Notes under the pieces: model-generated
What the model saw: only the letters and a program-made list of their open reading frames with translations
What the model was told of the DNA's origin: nothing
Databases searched by the model: none
DNA from: Parundibacterium terreum
GTDB taxonomy: Bacteria > Pseudomonadota > Gammaproteobacteria > Burkholderiales > Burkholderiaceae_D
Length of the DNA: 64,000 nucleotides
Direction of reading: 5' to 3'
Assembly (NCBI RefSeq): GCF_014636315.1
Contig: NZ_BMED01000009.1
Coordinates: 1-64,000, forward strand
Program-made: the position numbers and the translations under genes
In this document: positions 34,934-43,567 of the stretch, piece after piece
Layout of the letters: each line of letters begins with the position of its first letter
How positions within the stretch are numbered: position 1 is the stretch's first letter

Positions 34934-36436
34934 TCAGTGGCGTTCTGTAGCGACCGTATTGTCGGTGATAGACGCAAAGTCCGTCACCGTTACCTCAGGT
35001 ATCTCAGCATTCGGTTGCGTGCTGGCACCGCCTGGTTGTCCAGGACGTAATAGTAGCCCTCCCACCACGCCTGCCGTCGCCGCTAAGATCGCACCGATCA
35101 GAAACGCCAAGTGATAACCGCTATTAAGTGCCATCGTAGCGCTTTCAGAAGCATGCATCGCATCACTACGTGCTGCAGCGAGGCTTGCAAGGACCGCGAG
35201 GCCGAGGGCACCCCCCATCATCAGCGATGTATTGACTATACCGGATGCAAGCCCCGAATCGCTCGGATCGACGTCGCTCATTGCGGCCAGAAGAATGGAA
35301 TTGAATGCGATTCCCGCACCGAAGCCGAACAAGATCATTCCCGGCAGCACGTCGATCACGAAGTTACCGTCTACCGGTGCCCTTGCGAAAAGCGCGAGTC
35401 CACTGGCCGCGACGAGCAGTCCAACTGCAAGTGGACGGCGCAGGCCGAAGCGCATCACCACGCGTGCCGACAATCCCAGCGAAAAGAACGCCATAATCAG
35501 ACTGGCCGGTAAAAACGCAAGTCCAACCTGCAAGGGACTATACCCGAGTACGCGCTGCAGATATAGCGCTGAGATAAAAAACCACGCGAACATTGCCGCC
35601 GCCCACAGTACTCCGACCACATTGGCCGCCGCGACGTTGCGCAAGCGAAAAAGACTGAGAGGCATCAATGGGTGCTGCACGAGTCCTTCGAGAATGAGGA
35701 ACAAGGCCAACAGCGTCAGCGCGGCAAACAACAGCCCCAGCGTCTGCGCTGAGGTCCAGCCCGCTTCATTGCCGTTCACGACCGCGTATACGGCGAGCAT
35801 TAGCGATGCGGTAACCGTCACAGCGCCGCCCACATCGAGTCGCTCACCTTGCGCTTGGCCGGGTGCAGATGGCAAGAGCGCGACGCACAATGCATAGACG
35901 ACGATGCCAATGGGCAAATTGACGAGAAAAATCCAGTGCCAGCTTAGAAGATTTGTCAGCAGGCCGCCGAGCAATACACCGACCATGCCGCCGCCCGCGC
36001 ACACAAAGCCGTATACACCCATCGCTTTGGCTCTGTCGCCAGGTTCAGTGAACAGATTCATGATGAGCGACAGCGAGGCGGCGGAGACGACAGCGCCGCC
36101 TAAACCCTGCACGGCGCGGGCGCCTATCAGTAGGATTTGTGAATTGGCCATGCCGCATGCGAGCGATGCCACCGTGAACAGTGTAATGCCGCCAAGGAAT
36201 AACTTGCGATGGCCGTATAGATCCCCCAGCCGCCCGCCAAGCAATAGACAACCGCCAAAAGTCAGCATGTATGCGTTAACTACCCACACCAGCGAGGTTT
36301 CAGTAAAACCGAGATCTGCAGCGATCGAAGGCAATGCAACATTCACGATCGTGGTATCTAGCACGATCATGAGCACGCCGAGGCACAAAACAATGAGTGC
36401 TAGCCAGCGTTTGTCGCCGTTGATGGAAGGGGTCAT
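34934..36436 (-). CDS. MFS exporter, DHA2 (EmrB/QacA) family
   Basis: 500-residue inner-membrane drug/proton antiporter with 14 predicted helices. Family motifs: LDTTIVNVALPSI in helix 1 (motif D1), LGGRLGDLYGHRKLFLGG (motif A), and GAVVSAASLSLI with MGVYGFVCAGGGMVGVLLGG (motif C). No HlyD-type partner is adjacent. It lies upstream of azoR on the same strand but separated by 220 bases, in a cluster rich in LysR and quinone/electrophile-response genes. Confidence 0.93.
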   Translation of the reverse strand: MTPSINGDKRWLALIVLCLGVLMIVLDTTIVNVALPSIAADLGFTETSLVWVVNAYMLTFGGCLLLGGRLGDLYGHRKLFLGGITLFTVASLACGMANSQILLIGARAVQGLGGAVVSAASLSLIMNLFTEPGDRAKAMGVYGFVCAGGGMVGVLLGGLLTNLLSWHWIFLVNLPIGIVVYALCVALLPSAPGQAQGERLDVGGAVTVTASLMLAVYAVVNGNEAGWTSAQTLGLLFAALTLLALFLILEGLVQHPLMPLSLFRLRNVAAANVVGVLWAAAMFAWFFISALYLQRVLGYSPLQVGLAFLPASLIMAFFSLGLSARVVMRFGLRRPLAVGLLVAASGLALFARAPVDGNFVIDVLPGMILFGFGAGIAFNSILLAAMSDVDPSDSGLASGIVNTSLMMGGALGLAVLASLAAARSDAMHASESATMALNSGYHLAFLIGAILAATAGVVGGLLLRPGQPGGASTQPNAEIPEVTVTDFASITDNTVATERH

Positions 36437-36659
36437 GCAGAGTCTCCTTTGATTTGTATAAAACGTATGCAGTCAGCACCAGTCATGCCGCCGTTCGTCA
36501 CCAGAAGGGCACCTATCTGCGTCCTCCCACTCTCAATTGCGGGCTTCCCCAGTGCTGCAAACTACTAGCGGAGCGTATCGCCACGCCCATCCACGAAACA
36601 AAGCGGTGACTACAGTTTCATGTAGGCACGTGTGGAATGGTCATGGCGATGGCGCCACC

Positions 36660-37268
36660 TCAAGCAGCTAGCGCGGCGAACTCTTTCTTTGCCGATTCGA
36701 TGACTCCATCACGAGCCTCTGGACCGCCCATCGCCACACCTTCGGCGCGAATGAAGGAGATATCTGTGATACCCAAAAAGCCGAAGGCCGCCTTCAGATA
36801 GGTTTCCTGATGGTCGTAGGAGGCTGCAGGGGATCCTTGGCTGTAAACGCCGCCACGTGACGAGGCGATGACCAGCTTCTTGCCGCCGCACAGTCCGACT
36901 GGGCCATGTTCCCCGTATCTAAACGTCTTGCCGGCAACGGAGATACGATCGATCCATGCCTTTAGTTGAGAGGGAATGCCAAGGTTGTACATCGGCGCGC
37001 CGATGACCACAATGTCTGCAGCCAGGAACTCATCAAGCGCAGCCTGGCCCGCAGCAACGTCAGACTTCAATGTTTCGTCGACAGGAGCGCCTTGCGCAGC
37101 AGCGAGATGTGCTGCTGTCAGATGGCCGATCGGTGTGACCGCAAGGTCAAGGCGAGTGACCGCAAATTTTGGTTGGCGGGCGAGGAATGTGGCAACGACT
37201 TCCGCAGAAAGTTCACGACTGACAGAACCTTGTCCTAGGATACTTGAATCTAAATGTAGCAATTTCAT
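36660..37268 (-). CDS. azoR: FMN-dependent NADH:quinone/azo reductase
   Basis: 202-residue flavodoxin-fold reductase of the AzoR/AcpD family that reduces quinones and azo compounds by two electrons. Seen: [20 protein letters not shown] phosphate loop, [20 protein letters not shown], and [12 protein letters not shown] start at the ATG at 37268, 8 bases after GGAG; the longer frame adds five residues containing that site. It is divergent from the pirin gene at 37752, a pairing common in quinone-stress regulons. Confidence 0.93.
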   Translation of the reverse strand: MKLLHLDSSILGQGSVSRELSAEVVATFLARQPKFAVTRLDLAVTPIGHLTAAHLAAAQGAPVDETLKSDVAAGQAALDEFLAADIVVIGAPMYNLGIPSQLKAWIDRISVAGKTFRYGEHGPVGLCGGKKLVIASSRGGVYSQGSPAASYDHQETYLKAAFGFLGITDISFIRAEGVAMGGPEARDGVIESAKKEFAALAA

Positions 37269-37283
37269 TATAATGATCTCCAA

Positions 37284-37751
37284 AATGGCAAACGACCCGT
37301 TTGCAAGAAATCGGATAATAGGCTTCGACTTACGATCTGAATAGTAGTTATTTTTAGATGTAATCTATCGTTTTGACCGATACACACTGGCGCTGTGATG
37401 CAGCATCTTTGTACATTCTCGCGATCAACTCGGAAGAATTTTACGGAGACGGGCATCATGTTGTTCGCAGTCCTGCCCCATCCCTTCCGGCACTGTTTTT
37501 TTGAGGCTACGCAGGGGAAACTCAACTAACTCCTGTTTTCGAAATGGCATTTATGTTTCTTTCATCGGCTACACAGATGGATAGCATCTAAATTTTTCGT
37601 CTTTTAAGATGGATTGCTAACCTATATTCTTTCGCCAACGTTGCACCTCCAAATCAGCGCATGGGTACATCATGATGAGCTTGTCGAGTTGACTGGGGCT
37701 GCGGTAAACCGATCACGGTACTTAGGTACTTATCATGGCATGGAGAAAAAG
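37284..37751. other. azoR-pirin divergent regulatory region
   Basis: 470 bases between the starts. AGATG..ATCT-type half sites occur near 37350-37375 and 37585-37615, compatible with LysR binding, but no motif is proven. GGAGA just before 37752 decides the pirin start. Confidence 0.4.
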
Positions 37752-38618
37752 ATGGCAGTTCATATAGAAAGCACGCAATCCGAGAGGGGCAATCAACAGC
37801 AACGAACGGTTGCGCTCCGTACACGAGGACAGGCACATGGGGCCATCACACGATTGGTAAGCCCCGGAGACATCGGCGAATTGATTAAGCCATTTGTATT
37901 TCTTGATTATTTCGAAGCAGATGCAGCAGACGCGCCAAAGTTTGGATTTCACCCACATTCCGGCATTGCGACATTGACGCTGATTTTGTCCGGCCAGGCT
38001 TTTTACAAAGAAACGACAGGACGCGAAGGCGTTATCGGTTCTGGCGGCGCGGAATGGATGCGAGCAGGTAGCGGCGTCTGGCATACAGGGGGCTTACACG
38101 GCAATGAGCGCGGCAAAGGATTTCAGCTATGGATTGCGATGCCGCCAGAACTCGAATTAGCCGATCCTCATAGTCAGTATCTCGAAGCCTCTGCCTTTCA
38201 AACTGTCGGACCTGCTCGAATCATCATAGGCGAATATGAGGGACAAAAAAGTATTGTCGCCGCGCCTGCAGGTATGACCTACCTGGACGTACGGCTGAAG
38301 GCTGGCGAGCGCTGGAGTTTCTCTCCATCCAAAGGCCATAATGTGACTTGGATCGCAGTTCATGACGGGCAGGTGTCGGCAGTTGAACGGATATCCTCAG
38401 GTGAGCTCGCTGTTTTTGAAGAGTCCGAAGACGAAATTCACTTTGAAGCTATTTCTGACACTGGTTTCGTGCTCGGCTCCGCGATCAAACACCCGTACGA
38501 CTTGGTCGCAGGATACTACTCCGTTCATACCGATGTTGAAGCACTTTGGCAAGGTGAGCTCAACATTGCGCAGATCGGTAGTCGATTGCAAAGTCAGGGT
38601 CTGATCAAGCAGGCTTAA
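37752..38618 (+). CDS. Pirin family protein (bicupin)
   Basis: 288 residues from the ATG at 37752 with GGAGAAAAAG directly upstream (the frame extends back to 37614 without conserved residues). The N-terminal cupin has FGFHPHSGIATLTLILSG with the HxH metal pair, then GVWHTGGLHGNERGKGFQLWI. The usual HSE is WHTG here, so the metal-binding Glu of pirins may be absent. Many pirins are quercetinase-like or redox-sensing. Its stop overlaps the convergent LysR gene by 14 bases. Confidence 0.87.
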   Translation: MAVHIESTQSERGNQQQRTVALRTRGQAHGAITRLVSPGDIGELIKPFVFLDYFEADAADAPKFGFHPHSGIATLTLILSGQAFYKETTGREGVIGSGGAEWMRAGSGVWHTGGLHGNERGKGFQLWIAMPPELELADPHSQYLEASAFQTVGPARIIIGEYEGQKSIVAAPAGMTYLDVRLKAGERWSFSPSKGHNVTWIAVHDGQVSAVERISSGELAVFEESEDEIHFEAISDTGFVLGSAIKHPYDLVAGYYSVHTDVEALWQGELNIAQIGSRLQSQGLIKQA

Positions 38619-39588
38619 TGCTGCTCTCGGTGCAGGCTGGTAAGACTTCCTTTTTAGCCGGCCCGGGGTACAGCCTTTGATTGAGGGCTTCAAATCCCGC
38701 AACGAGGGCATCAAGCAGATTGCGCACGGCCGGAACCATGCCTCGCCGCGTGGCGAAAACTGCGTGCACAATACCAGGCTTTGTTGCAAGTTCCGGCAGA
38801 AGGTGCCGTAGCCTACCGGACCGAATGTCTTCATCCACGAATTCCCTGGGTAGCAGTGCCACGCCAGCGCCCAGTATCGCCGCGCTACGCAGGCTGGCGA
38901 TATCGTCCGTCGCCAGGCGAGGATGATGCGCCAGCGATATGGTGTGACCGTCGGAGTCGAGCATATTCCAGATGTATCGCTCACTACTATCGGCCATCGT
39001 AACGGTTGGCCAATCCTTTAATGAGTCGATAGAAGTAGGAGTGGGGTACCGCTCAACCATGTTTGGATTAGCAACAAGAATGAAGGTAGATACTCCCAAT
39101 TGCCGAACTGCGAGTTCGGCGTCCTCTAGCGGTGGGCGCCTGACTCTAATGGCAAAATCCAAGCCTTCCTCGATGACATCGACTCTACGATTTGTTGCAT
39201 CGACGAGAACTTGGACCTCGGGATTGTCCGAGAGGTACTGCGAAATGATGTCCGCGATACCGAAGCTTAGTAGCGCGACCGGGCAACTGATTCGCACTGT
39301 GCCCTGGGGTTTGGTTCGCGTCTGATCCACAATCTCCTTGGCAGCTTTGGATTCCGCGACCAGTGCAAGACAGTGCCGGTGAAACTGTCGCCCGATTTCC
39401 GTCAACGACAGGTTACGGCTGGTACGGTTGAGCAGACGAACTCCTAGCTCCTCCTCCAAAGCACGAACATGGCGACTGAGCTTGGACGTTTGGAGGCCGA
39501 GACTGCGGGCGGCGGCGGTAAAACTTCCTCGTTCGACTACTTCAACAAATAGTCGAAGGTCATTGAGATCTGTGATTTGGTCGATCAT
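38605..39588 (-). CDS. LysR-family transcriptional regulator
   Basis: 327 residues, N-terminal HTH (DLRLFVEVVERGSFTAAARS, LQTSKLSRHV) and C-terminal effector domain (GTVRISCPVALLSFGIADII). It belongs to the CrgA/AaeR-like subgroup. It is the intact paralogue of the pseudogene at 29770-30690 and a cousin of the gene at 40742. The C-terminus is longer than in the paralogue by about 20 residues. It is convergent with the pirin gene it may regulate. Confidence 0.93.
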   Translation of the reverse strand: MIDQITDLNDLRLFVEVVERGSFTAAARSLGLQTSKLSRHVRALEEELGVRLLNRTSRNLSLTEIGRQFHRHCLALVAESKAAKEIVDQTRTKPQGTVRISCPVALLSFGIADIISQYLSDNPEVQVLVDATNRRVDVIEEGLDFAIRVRRPPLEDAELAVRQLGVSTFILVANPNMVERYPTPTSIDSLKDWPTVTMADSSERYIWNMLDSDGHTISLAHHPRLATDDIASLRSAAILGAGVALLPREFVDEDIRSGRLRHLLPELATKPGIVHAVFATRRGMVPAVRNLLDALVAGFEALNQRLYPGPAKKEVLPACTESSIKPA

Positions 39589-39764
39589 TCTTGTTTGCAG
39601 GCCCTTATCGTTCCATCTGAGGTAATGATACGTTGCAAATCAGGATATATGCAAACAATCACAACTTCAGTAGCATCGGCTGAATTTCTGATCTTGCATG
39701 TTGCAAGACTCAAAAAAATAAAATCATTAATCCATCGATTGTTTCGATGTGTATTGGGGGAGAT

Positions 39765-40745
39765 ATGTTAGACGGTGTTTCATTGGATCAATTGCGCACG
39801 TTCATTGCTGCGGTCGATGAGGGCAGTTTTTCGGCTGCATCCCGTAAATTGTTTCGTGCGCAATCGGTCGTTAGTGAGACGATCAACAATCTCGAAGAGC
39901 AGATTCGTATACTGTTGTTCGACCGCTCGGGACGCTATCCCAAGCTGACACCGGCCGGTGTCGAACTTCTGGCCGACGCTCGCAACATCATCACCGGTGT
40001 GGACATGTTTAAGGCGCGGGCAAAGGGAATGGCTGCTGGCCTGGAACCGGAGCTCTCGATTGTTGTTGACGTGTTCTACCCTATCGATGCGGTTACCCAA
40101 GTGGCGAAAGCATTTCGTCAGGAGTATCCAGGTGTCGCTTTGCGTATCTATGTCGAGGCCCTTGGCGCCGCACTTCAGCCTGTTCTTGAGGGGCGTTGCA
40201 GCGTCGGTATTGTTGGCTCGTTACCTGTCATTCCAGACACACTTACCAGCGAACGTTTGCCTGGCATTTCGCTGCTCATGGTCGGAGCAAGCGACCATCC
40301 TTTGGCATTGCATGAAGGAAAAATTGCAAAGGACATCCTCGCTAAGCATACACAGATCGTCCTGACGGATCGGTCAGACTTGTCGACGGGACGTGATCTC
40401 GGCGTCATGTCCCCGACGACCTGGCGGCTGGCCGACCTCTTCGCCAAGCATCATTTTCTATTGAATGGTTTAGGGTGGGGCGGTATGCCTTTGCATATCG
40501 TGCGCGACGACATCGAAAGCGGTCGTTTATCTGTGTTGCAGATTGAAGACGTGCCACCTGACGGATTGACCTTGCCCATGTCGGCCATCTGGCAAACGAA
40601 ATCGCCGCCCGGCCCCGCCGGCAGATGGTTTATTGATCGCTTAAAGGAAATCCCGTTGACGAATGACTTCGCAGTAAAACGCACCAGAGCAGTAGAAAAA
40701 CATGGAGACATCGAAGCGCGCATTCATTTTGAACCCATGTCTTAG
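39765..40745 (+). CDS. LysR-family transcriptional regulator (distinct subgroup)
   Basis: 326 residues from the ATG at 39765 after GGGGGAGAT. HTH: LDQLRTFIAAVDEGSFSAAS, FRAQSVVSETINNLEEQI. The effector domain has the LSIVVDVFYPIDAVTQVAKAF beginning. It is not closely similar to the other LysR proteins nearby. It is divergent from the LysR at 38605 and its last bases overlap the convergent LysR at 40742 by four. Confidence 0.93.
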   Translation: MLDGVSLDQLRTFIAAVDEGSFSAASRKLFRAQSVVSETINNLEEQIRILLFDRSGRYPKLTPAGVELLADARNIITGVDMFKARAKGMAAGLEPELSIVVDVFYPIDAVTQVAKAFRQEYPGVALRIYVEALGAALQPVLEGRCSVGIVGSLPVIPDTLTSERLPGISLLMVGASDHPLALHEGKIAKDILAKHTQIVLTDRSDLSTGRDLGVMSPTTWRLADLFAKHHFLLNGLGWGGMPLHIVRDDIESGRLSVLQIEDVPPDGLTLPMSAIWQTKSPPGPAGRWFIDRLKEIPLTNDFAVKRTRAVEKHGDIEARIHFEPMS

Positions 40746-41680
40746 TTTTGGTCGGTGGATGATGATGCAGTGAAACCCGTTGCTAGAGCGTTTAGCAAGC
40801 TACGTACTGCGGGCACCATGCCACGGCGGGATGGGAAGATGGCATGGACACTACCCTCCGGCGTAGTCAATTCCGGCAACACCTGAATAAGCGTTCCTTT
40901 GTTTAGATCATCTTGCACCAGTTCCTTTGGCATTTGCGCGATGCCCGCGCCGCGCAGAGCTGCATCGCGCAGCGTGGCGAGGTCATCTGTCGCCAATCGG
41001 GGCGTGTGCTCGAATGAGATCGGCTGCGGTGCGAGGAAATGCCATTGATACCGCTCGCTTGCATGGGCCGTGGCAAGCGTAGGAAAGAGGCGTAGTTCGT
41101 CTAAAGTTGTTGGCACTTGCTGGGTGGCTATCAAGCTTGGGGCGGACACCAGAATTCGGTGCGACTTCGCCAATGGCAGCATCGCCAGATCTGAGTCCTC
41201 CAGCGGCAGCAACCGTACCCTGATGCTTATATCAAAACCTTCTTCGACGACATCAACGCGTCGGTTGGTCGCGTCGAGCACGATACGGACGGCAGGATTG
41301 TCGATCATGTATTGCGACAGGATGGGCGACACTTGGCCGTGCAGCAAGCCGGGCGGGCAACTGATCCGAACCACGCCTTGGGGTGAGGCGCGCGTCTGAT
41401 CGATCGCCAGTTTTGCTGCTTGTGCCTCCGCTACCAGAGCAACACAGTGGCGATGAAACATCTTGCCGGCATCCGTAAGAGATAGCCGGCGCGAAGTACG
41501 GTTTAAGAGCCGGACGCCGAGTTCCTGTTCGAGAGCGGTCACACGGCGGCTGAGCTTCGATGTCTGTAAGCCCAGCTCTGTCGCGGCGGAGGTATAGCTC
41601 CCGTGGCTCACTACGGCGGCGAACAAGCGCATGTTGTTTAGGTCTTGGATGTCCATAGTAATGGTTAAACCTTCAATCAT
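40742..41680 (-). CDS. LysR-family transcriptional regulator
   Basis: 312 residues, same subgroup as the 38605 protein (LGLQTSKLSRRVTALEQELG; VRISCPPGLLHGQVSPILSQ). An ATG at about 41656 (MDIQDLNNMRLF) may be the true start, with the first eight residues being upstream sequence. It is divergent from the second pirin gene 100 bases away, so it probably controls the pirin-DoxX pair. Confidence 0.92.
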   Translation of the reverse strand: MIEGLTITMDIQDLNNMRLFAAVVSHGSYTSAATELGLQTSKLSRRVTALEQELGVRLLNRTSRRLSLTDAGKMFHRHCVALVAEAQAAKLAIDQTRASPQGVVRISCPPGLLHGQVSPILSQYMIDNPAVRIVLDATNRRVDVVEEGFDISIRVRLLPLEDSDLAMLPLAKSHRILVSAPSLIATQQVPTTLDELRLFPTLATAHASERYQWHFLAPQPISFEHTPRLATDDLATLRDAALRGAGIAQMPKELVQDDLNKGTLIQVLPELTTPEGSVHAIFPSRRGMVPAVRSLLNALATGFTASSSTDQN

Positions 41681-41783
41681 TCTATTGCCGACAATGGTTC
41701 TTTGAAAAATTGGATATTTATCTGGAACCGTTTCGATTTTACACTCGAATCCGTCAGGCCTTTTTAAATTTTCTGGAGATGCA

Positions 41784-42482
41784 ATGCTTCAACATAGACC
41801 ACGAACAGAGCTGGACGGAGGTGATTTCGGTTGGCTAAAAGCAAAACACCATTTTGTTGTCAGCGACAAGGGCAACTTTACGCATCATGCACTGGGTGCG
41901 CTCGTAGTCTGGAACGATGACGAGATCGCGCCCGGGACGGGTTTTCCATTGCATGGCCACAAAGATATGGAAATCATTTCTTATGTGAGGCAAGGGACAG
42001 TATCTCATCGAGATAACACGGGAAATGAAGGGCAAACCGCTGCTGGAGATGTTCAGGTTATGAGTGCTGGCTCCGGGATCCTCCACGAGGAATACAACAG
42101 CGGAAGTATCCCCCTAAAGCTGTTCCAGATATGGATACGGCCGCGTGAGCCTGGCGGAGCGCCGCGTTGGGATACCAGACCATTTCCGAAAGAGGATCGT
42201 GCAGGACGTTTGGTTCCGCTTGCTAGCGGCGTGCCGAGCGACGACGGGGCTTTACTTATTCGCGCGGACGCTCGTGTTTTAGGGGCGGCTCTCAAGGCGG
42301 GCCAGCGAGTAGATTATTTCCTGGGCATTGACAGTAACGCTTACCTGGTACCTGCTCTCGGCACACTGACGGTCAACGGAGTACGCGTAGAAATGGGCGA
42401 CGGCGTGGCAATTATTGGCGAGACTCACATCACCATTGAAGCAATCGAAGACTCTGAATTTATTCTGGTCGAAGTGCTGTGA
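41784..42482 (+). CDS. Pirin family protein (YhhW-like, probable quercetin 2,3-dioxygenase)
   Basis: 232 residues with canonical pirin metal ligands: FPLHGHKDMEIISYV (two His) and GSGILHEEYN (His and Glu). The first cupin is followed by a shorter C-terminal cupin (VRVEMGDGVAI). This is closer to E. coli YhhW than the pirin at 37752. A TCTGGAGATGCA stretch gives the ribosome site. The DoxX gene follows 18 bases on. Confidence 0.9.
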   Translation: MLQHRPRTELDGGDFGWLKAKHHFVVSDKGNFTHHALGALVVWNDDEIAPGTGFPLHGHKDMEIISYVRQGTVSHRDNTGNEGQTAAGDVQVMSAGSGILHEEYNSGSIPLKLFQIWIRPREPGGAPRWDTRPFPKEDRAGRLVPLASGVPSDDGALLIRADARVLGAALKAGQRVDYFLGIDSNAYLVPALGTLTVNGVRVEMGDGVAIIGETHITIEAIEDSEFILVEVL

Positions 42483-42500
42483 AGCGCTTATCCACTTTTC

Positions 42501-42917
42501 GTGAATACTGAAATCATGCACAAACGTTTCTTCCCTTTCGTCGGGCGCTTGCCTAACGGCGCGCCATTCATCGAGAGCGGACGTTCCAAGATTTTCGCCT
42601 TTGCGCTGACGGTTGCTCATATCGCCGCGGTCGGTTTGCCGTCAGCTTCCTTGGCCTGGCTTGTTGCTGCACTGGTGGAGATCAGCGGCGGAGCTCGGCT
42701 GTTAGCCAATCACCTCACCCGGCCAGCCGTATTGGGGATGATAGCCTTCTTGATCGCAACTGCAATTTTTTTTCACAGTAACTTAGCTTACCAAAATCAG
42801 ATGTTTCACTGTCTCAAAAATTTGATGATGGCCGGCGGCCTTCTACAAATCGCCTATTTTGGTACGGCTCCGCTGAGTCTGGATGAACGCAAGAGTAATA
42901 AGCCTGCTGTTGTTTAA
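42501..42917 (+). CDS. DoxX family membrane protein
   Basis: 138 residues, four helices, with the family pattern SGRSKIFAF, TVAHIAAVGLP, ALVEISGGARLL, and FFHSNLAYQNQMFHCLKNLMMAGGLL. DoxX-like proteins partner with redox and pirin genes; the function is not settled. The start is GTG at 42501 or ATG at 42516 (MHKRFFPF), with no strong ribosome site for either. The region before GRSK is less hydrophobic than usual, so helix 1 may be degraded. Confidence 0.8.
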   Translation: MNTEIMHKRFFPFVGRLPNGAPFIESGRSKIFAFALTVAHIAAVGLPSASLAWLVAALVEISGGARLLANHLTRPAVLGMIAFLIATAIFFHSNLAYQNQMFHCLKNLMMAGGLLQIAYFGTAPLSLDERKSNKPAVV

Positions 42918-42945
42918 AACTATCGCTGTAGATTGGAACAAGATA

Positions 42946-43191
42946 ATGCGTCGCATACACCAAGTAAGTGCTGGTCTTTACACGGCAAACGAGTCAATTA
43001 AAAGTTTGAGTAATACATTGGCCGATGATGGCCCCAAGGCAGAGGACAAGAAGGAGCTAACAGATGATGGCGGCATCCACGACTTGCAGCACGAGTATGT
43101 CGCAGCGATGCGCGCACGACGTGAGTTGCAGCTATTGAAATCTTCCCTGAAAGTCAAACGCTCGCTGATCTATAGCTTAACGCAAGCGTAG
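42946..43191 (+). CDS. Small hypothetical protein
   Basis: 81 residues from the ATG at 42946 (MRRIHQVSAGLYTANESIK), or longer from 42883 overlapping doxX. Charged and probably helical, with no recognised family. It follows the pirin-DoxX pair on the same strand, which supports but does not prove that it is expressed. Confidence 0.4.
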   Translation: MRRIHQVSAGLYTANESIKSLSNTLADDGPKAEDKKELTDDGGIHDLQHEYVAAMRARRELQLLKSSLKVKRSLIYSLTQA

Positions 43192-43382
43192 GTCGTTCAA
43201 GGTGATCAACCTTTCGTGTCCTTAGGTCTGACGTTGCGCAAAGACTTTGCAGTAATGGGCAGAATCCGGTCTCTCAAAATGCGTTCGGAGCGTCGGTGAA
43301 CCCAAAGGCCTTAAATGCGGAGCAGTGATCGCGGAACCAATACGCTACCTATTGACGATAAGGTACTGGCTTTAAATTGACG

Positions 43383-43410
43383 TTGACAAGCCTAAGCAAA
43401 GCAATATACT
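43383..43410 (+). promoter_or_regulatory. Sigma-70 promoter of the CocE-acyl-CoA cluster
   Basis: TTGACA at 43383-43388, a 16-base spacer and TATACT at 43405-43410, close to the sigma-70 consensus. The -10 box touches an inverted repeat (43408-43425), so a repressor there would block initiation. Confidence 0.7.
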
Positions 43411-43425
43411 TTACGAGTGTAAAGT
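43408..43425. promoter_or_regulatory. Inverted-repeat operator overlapping the promoter
   Basis: Perfect arms ACTTTAC and GTAAAGT around GAGT, overlapping the end of the -10 box and the expected transcription start. The size and symmetry suit a TetR-family dimer; the TetR gene at 49060 is the nearest candidate. Confidence 0.65.
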
Positions 43426-43567
43426 TTAAAAACAGACTGATAGCTTTGCTCACTTGGTTGTGACCGACGCAATTAATCAGCGAAGAAAGAAATCTGCGGT
43501 GGAACCCGGAAGCGACGTTTCTTTGTGGGACCACTAATCAATATCTATTAACGATGTGGGCGGAGAC

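Larger units (their letters stand above)
43192..43567. other. Leader and promoter region of the CocE-acyl-CoA cluster
   Basis: 375 bases without a gene. It holds the promoter-operator described separately and a leader of about 150 bases to the hydrolase ATG. Confidence 0.6.

Noticed and set aside
35111-35897. Overlapping plus-strand frames opposite the MFS transporter
   Set aside because: Low-complexity Arg/Ser/Pro products without motifs. The minus strand encodes a full 14-helix exporter.
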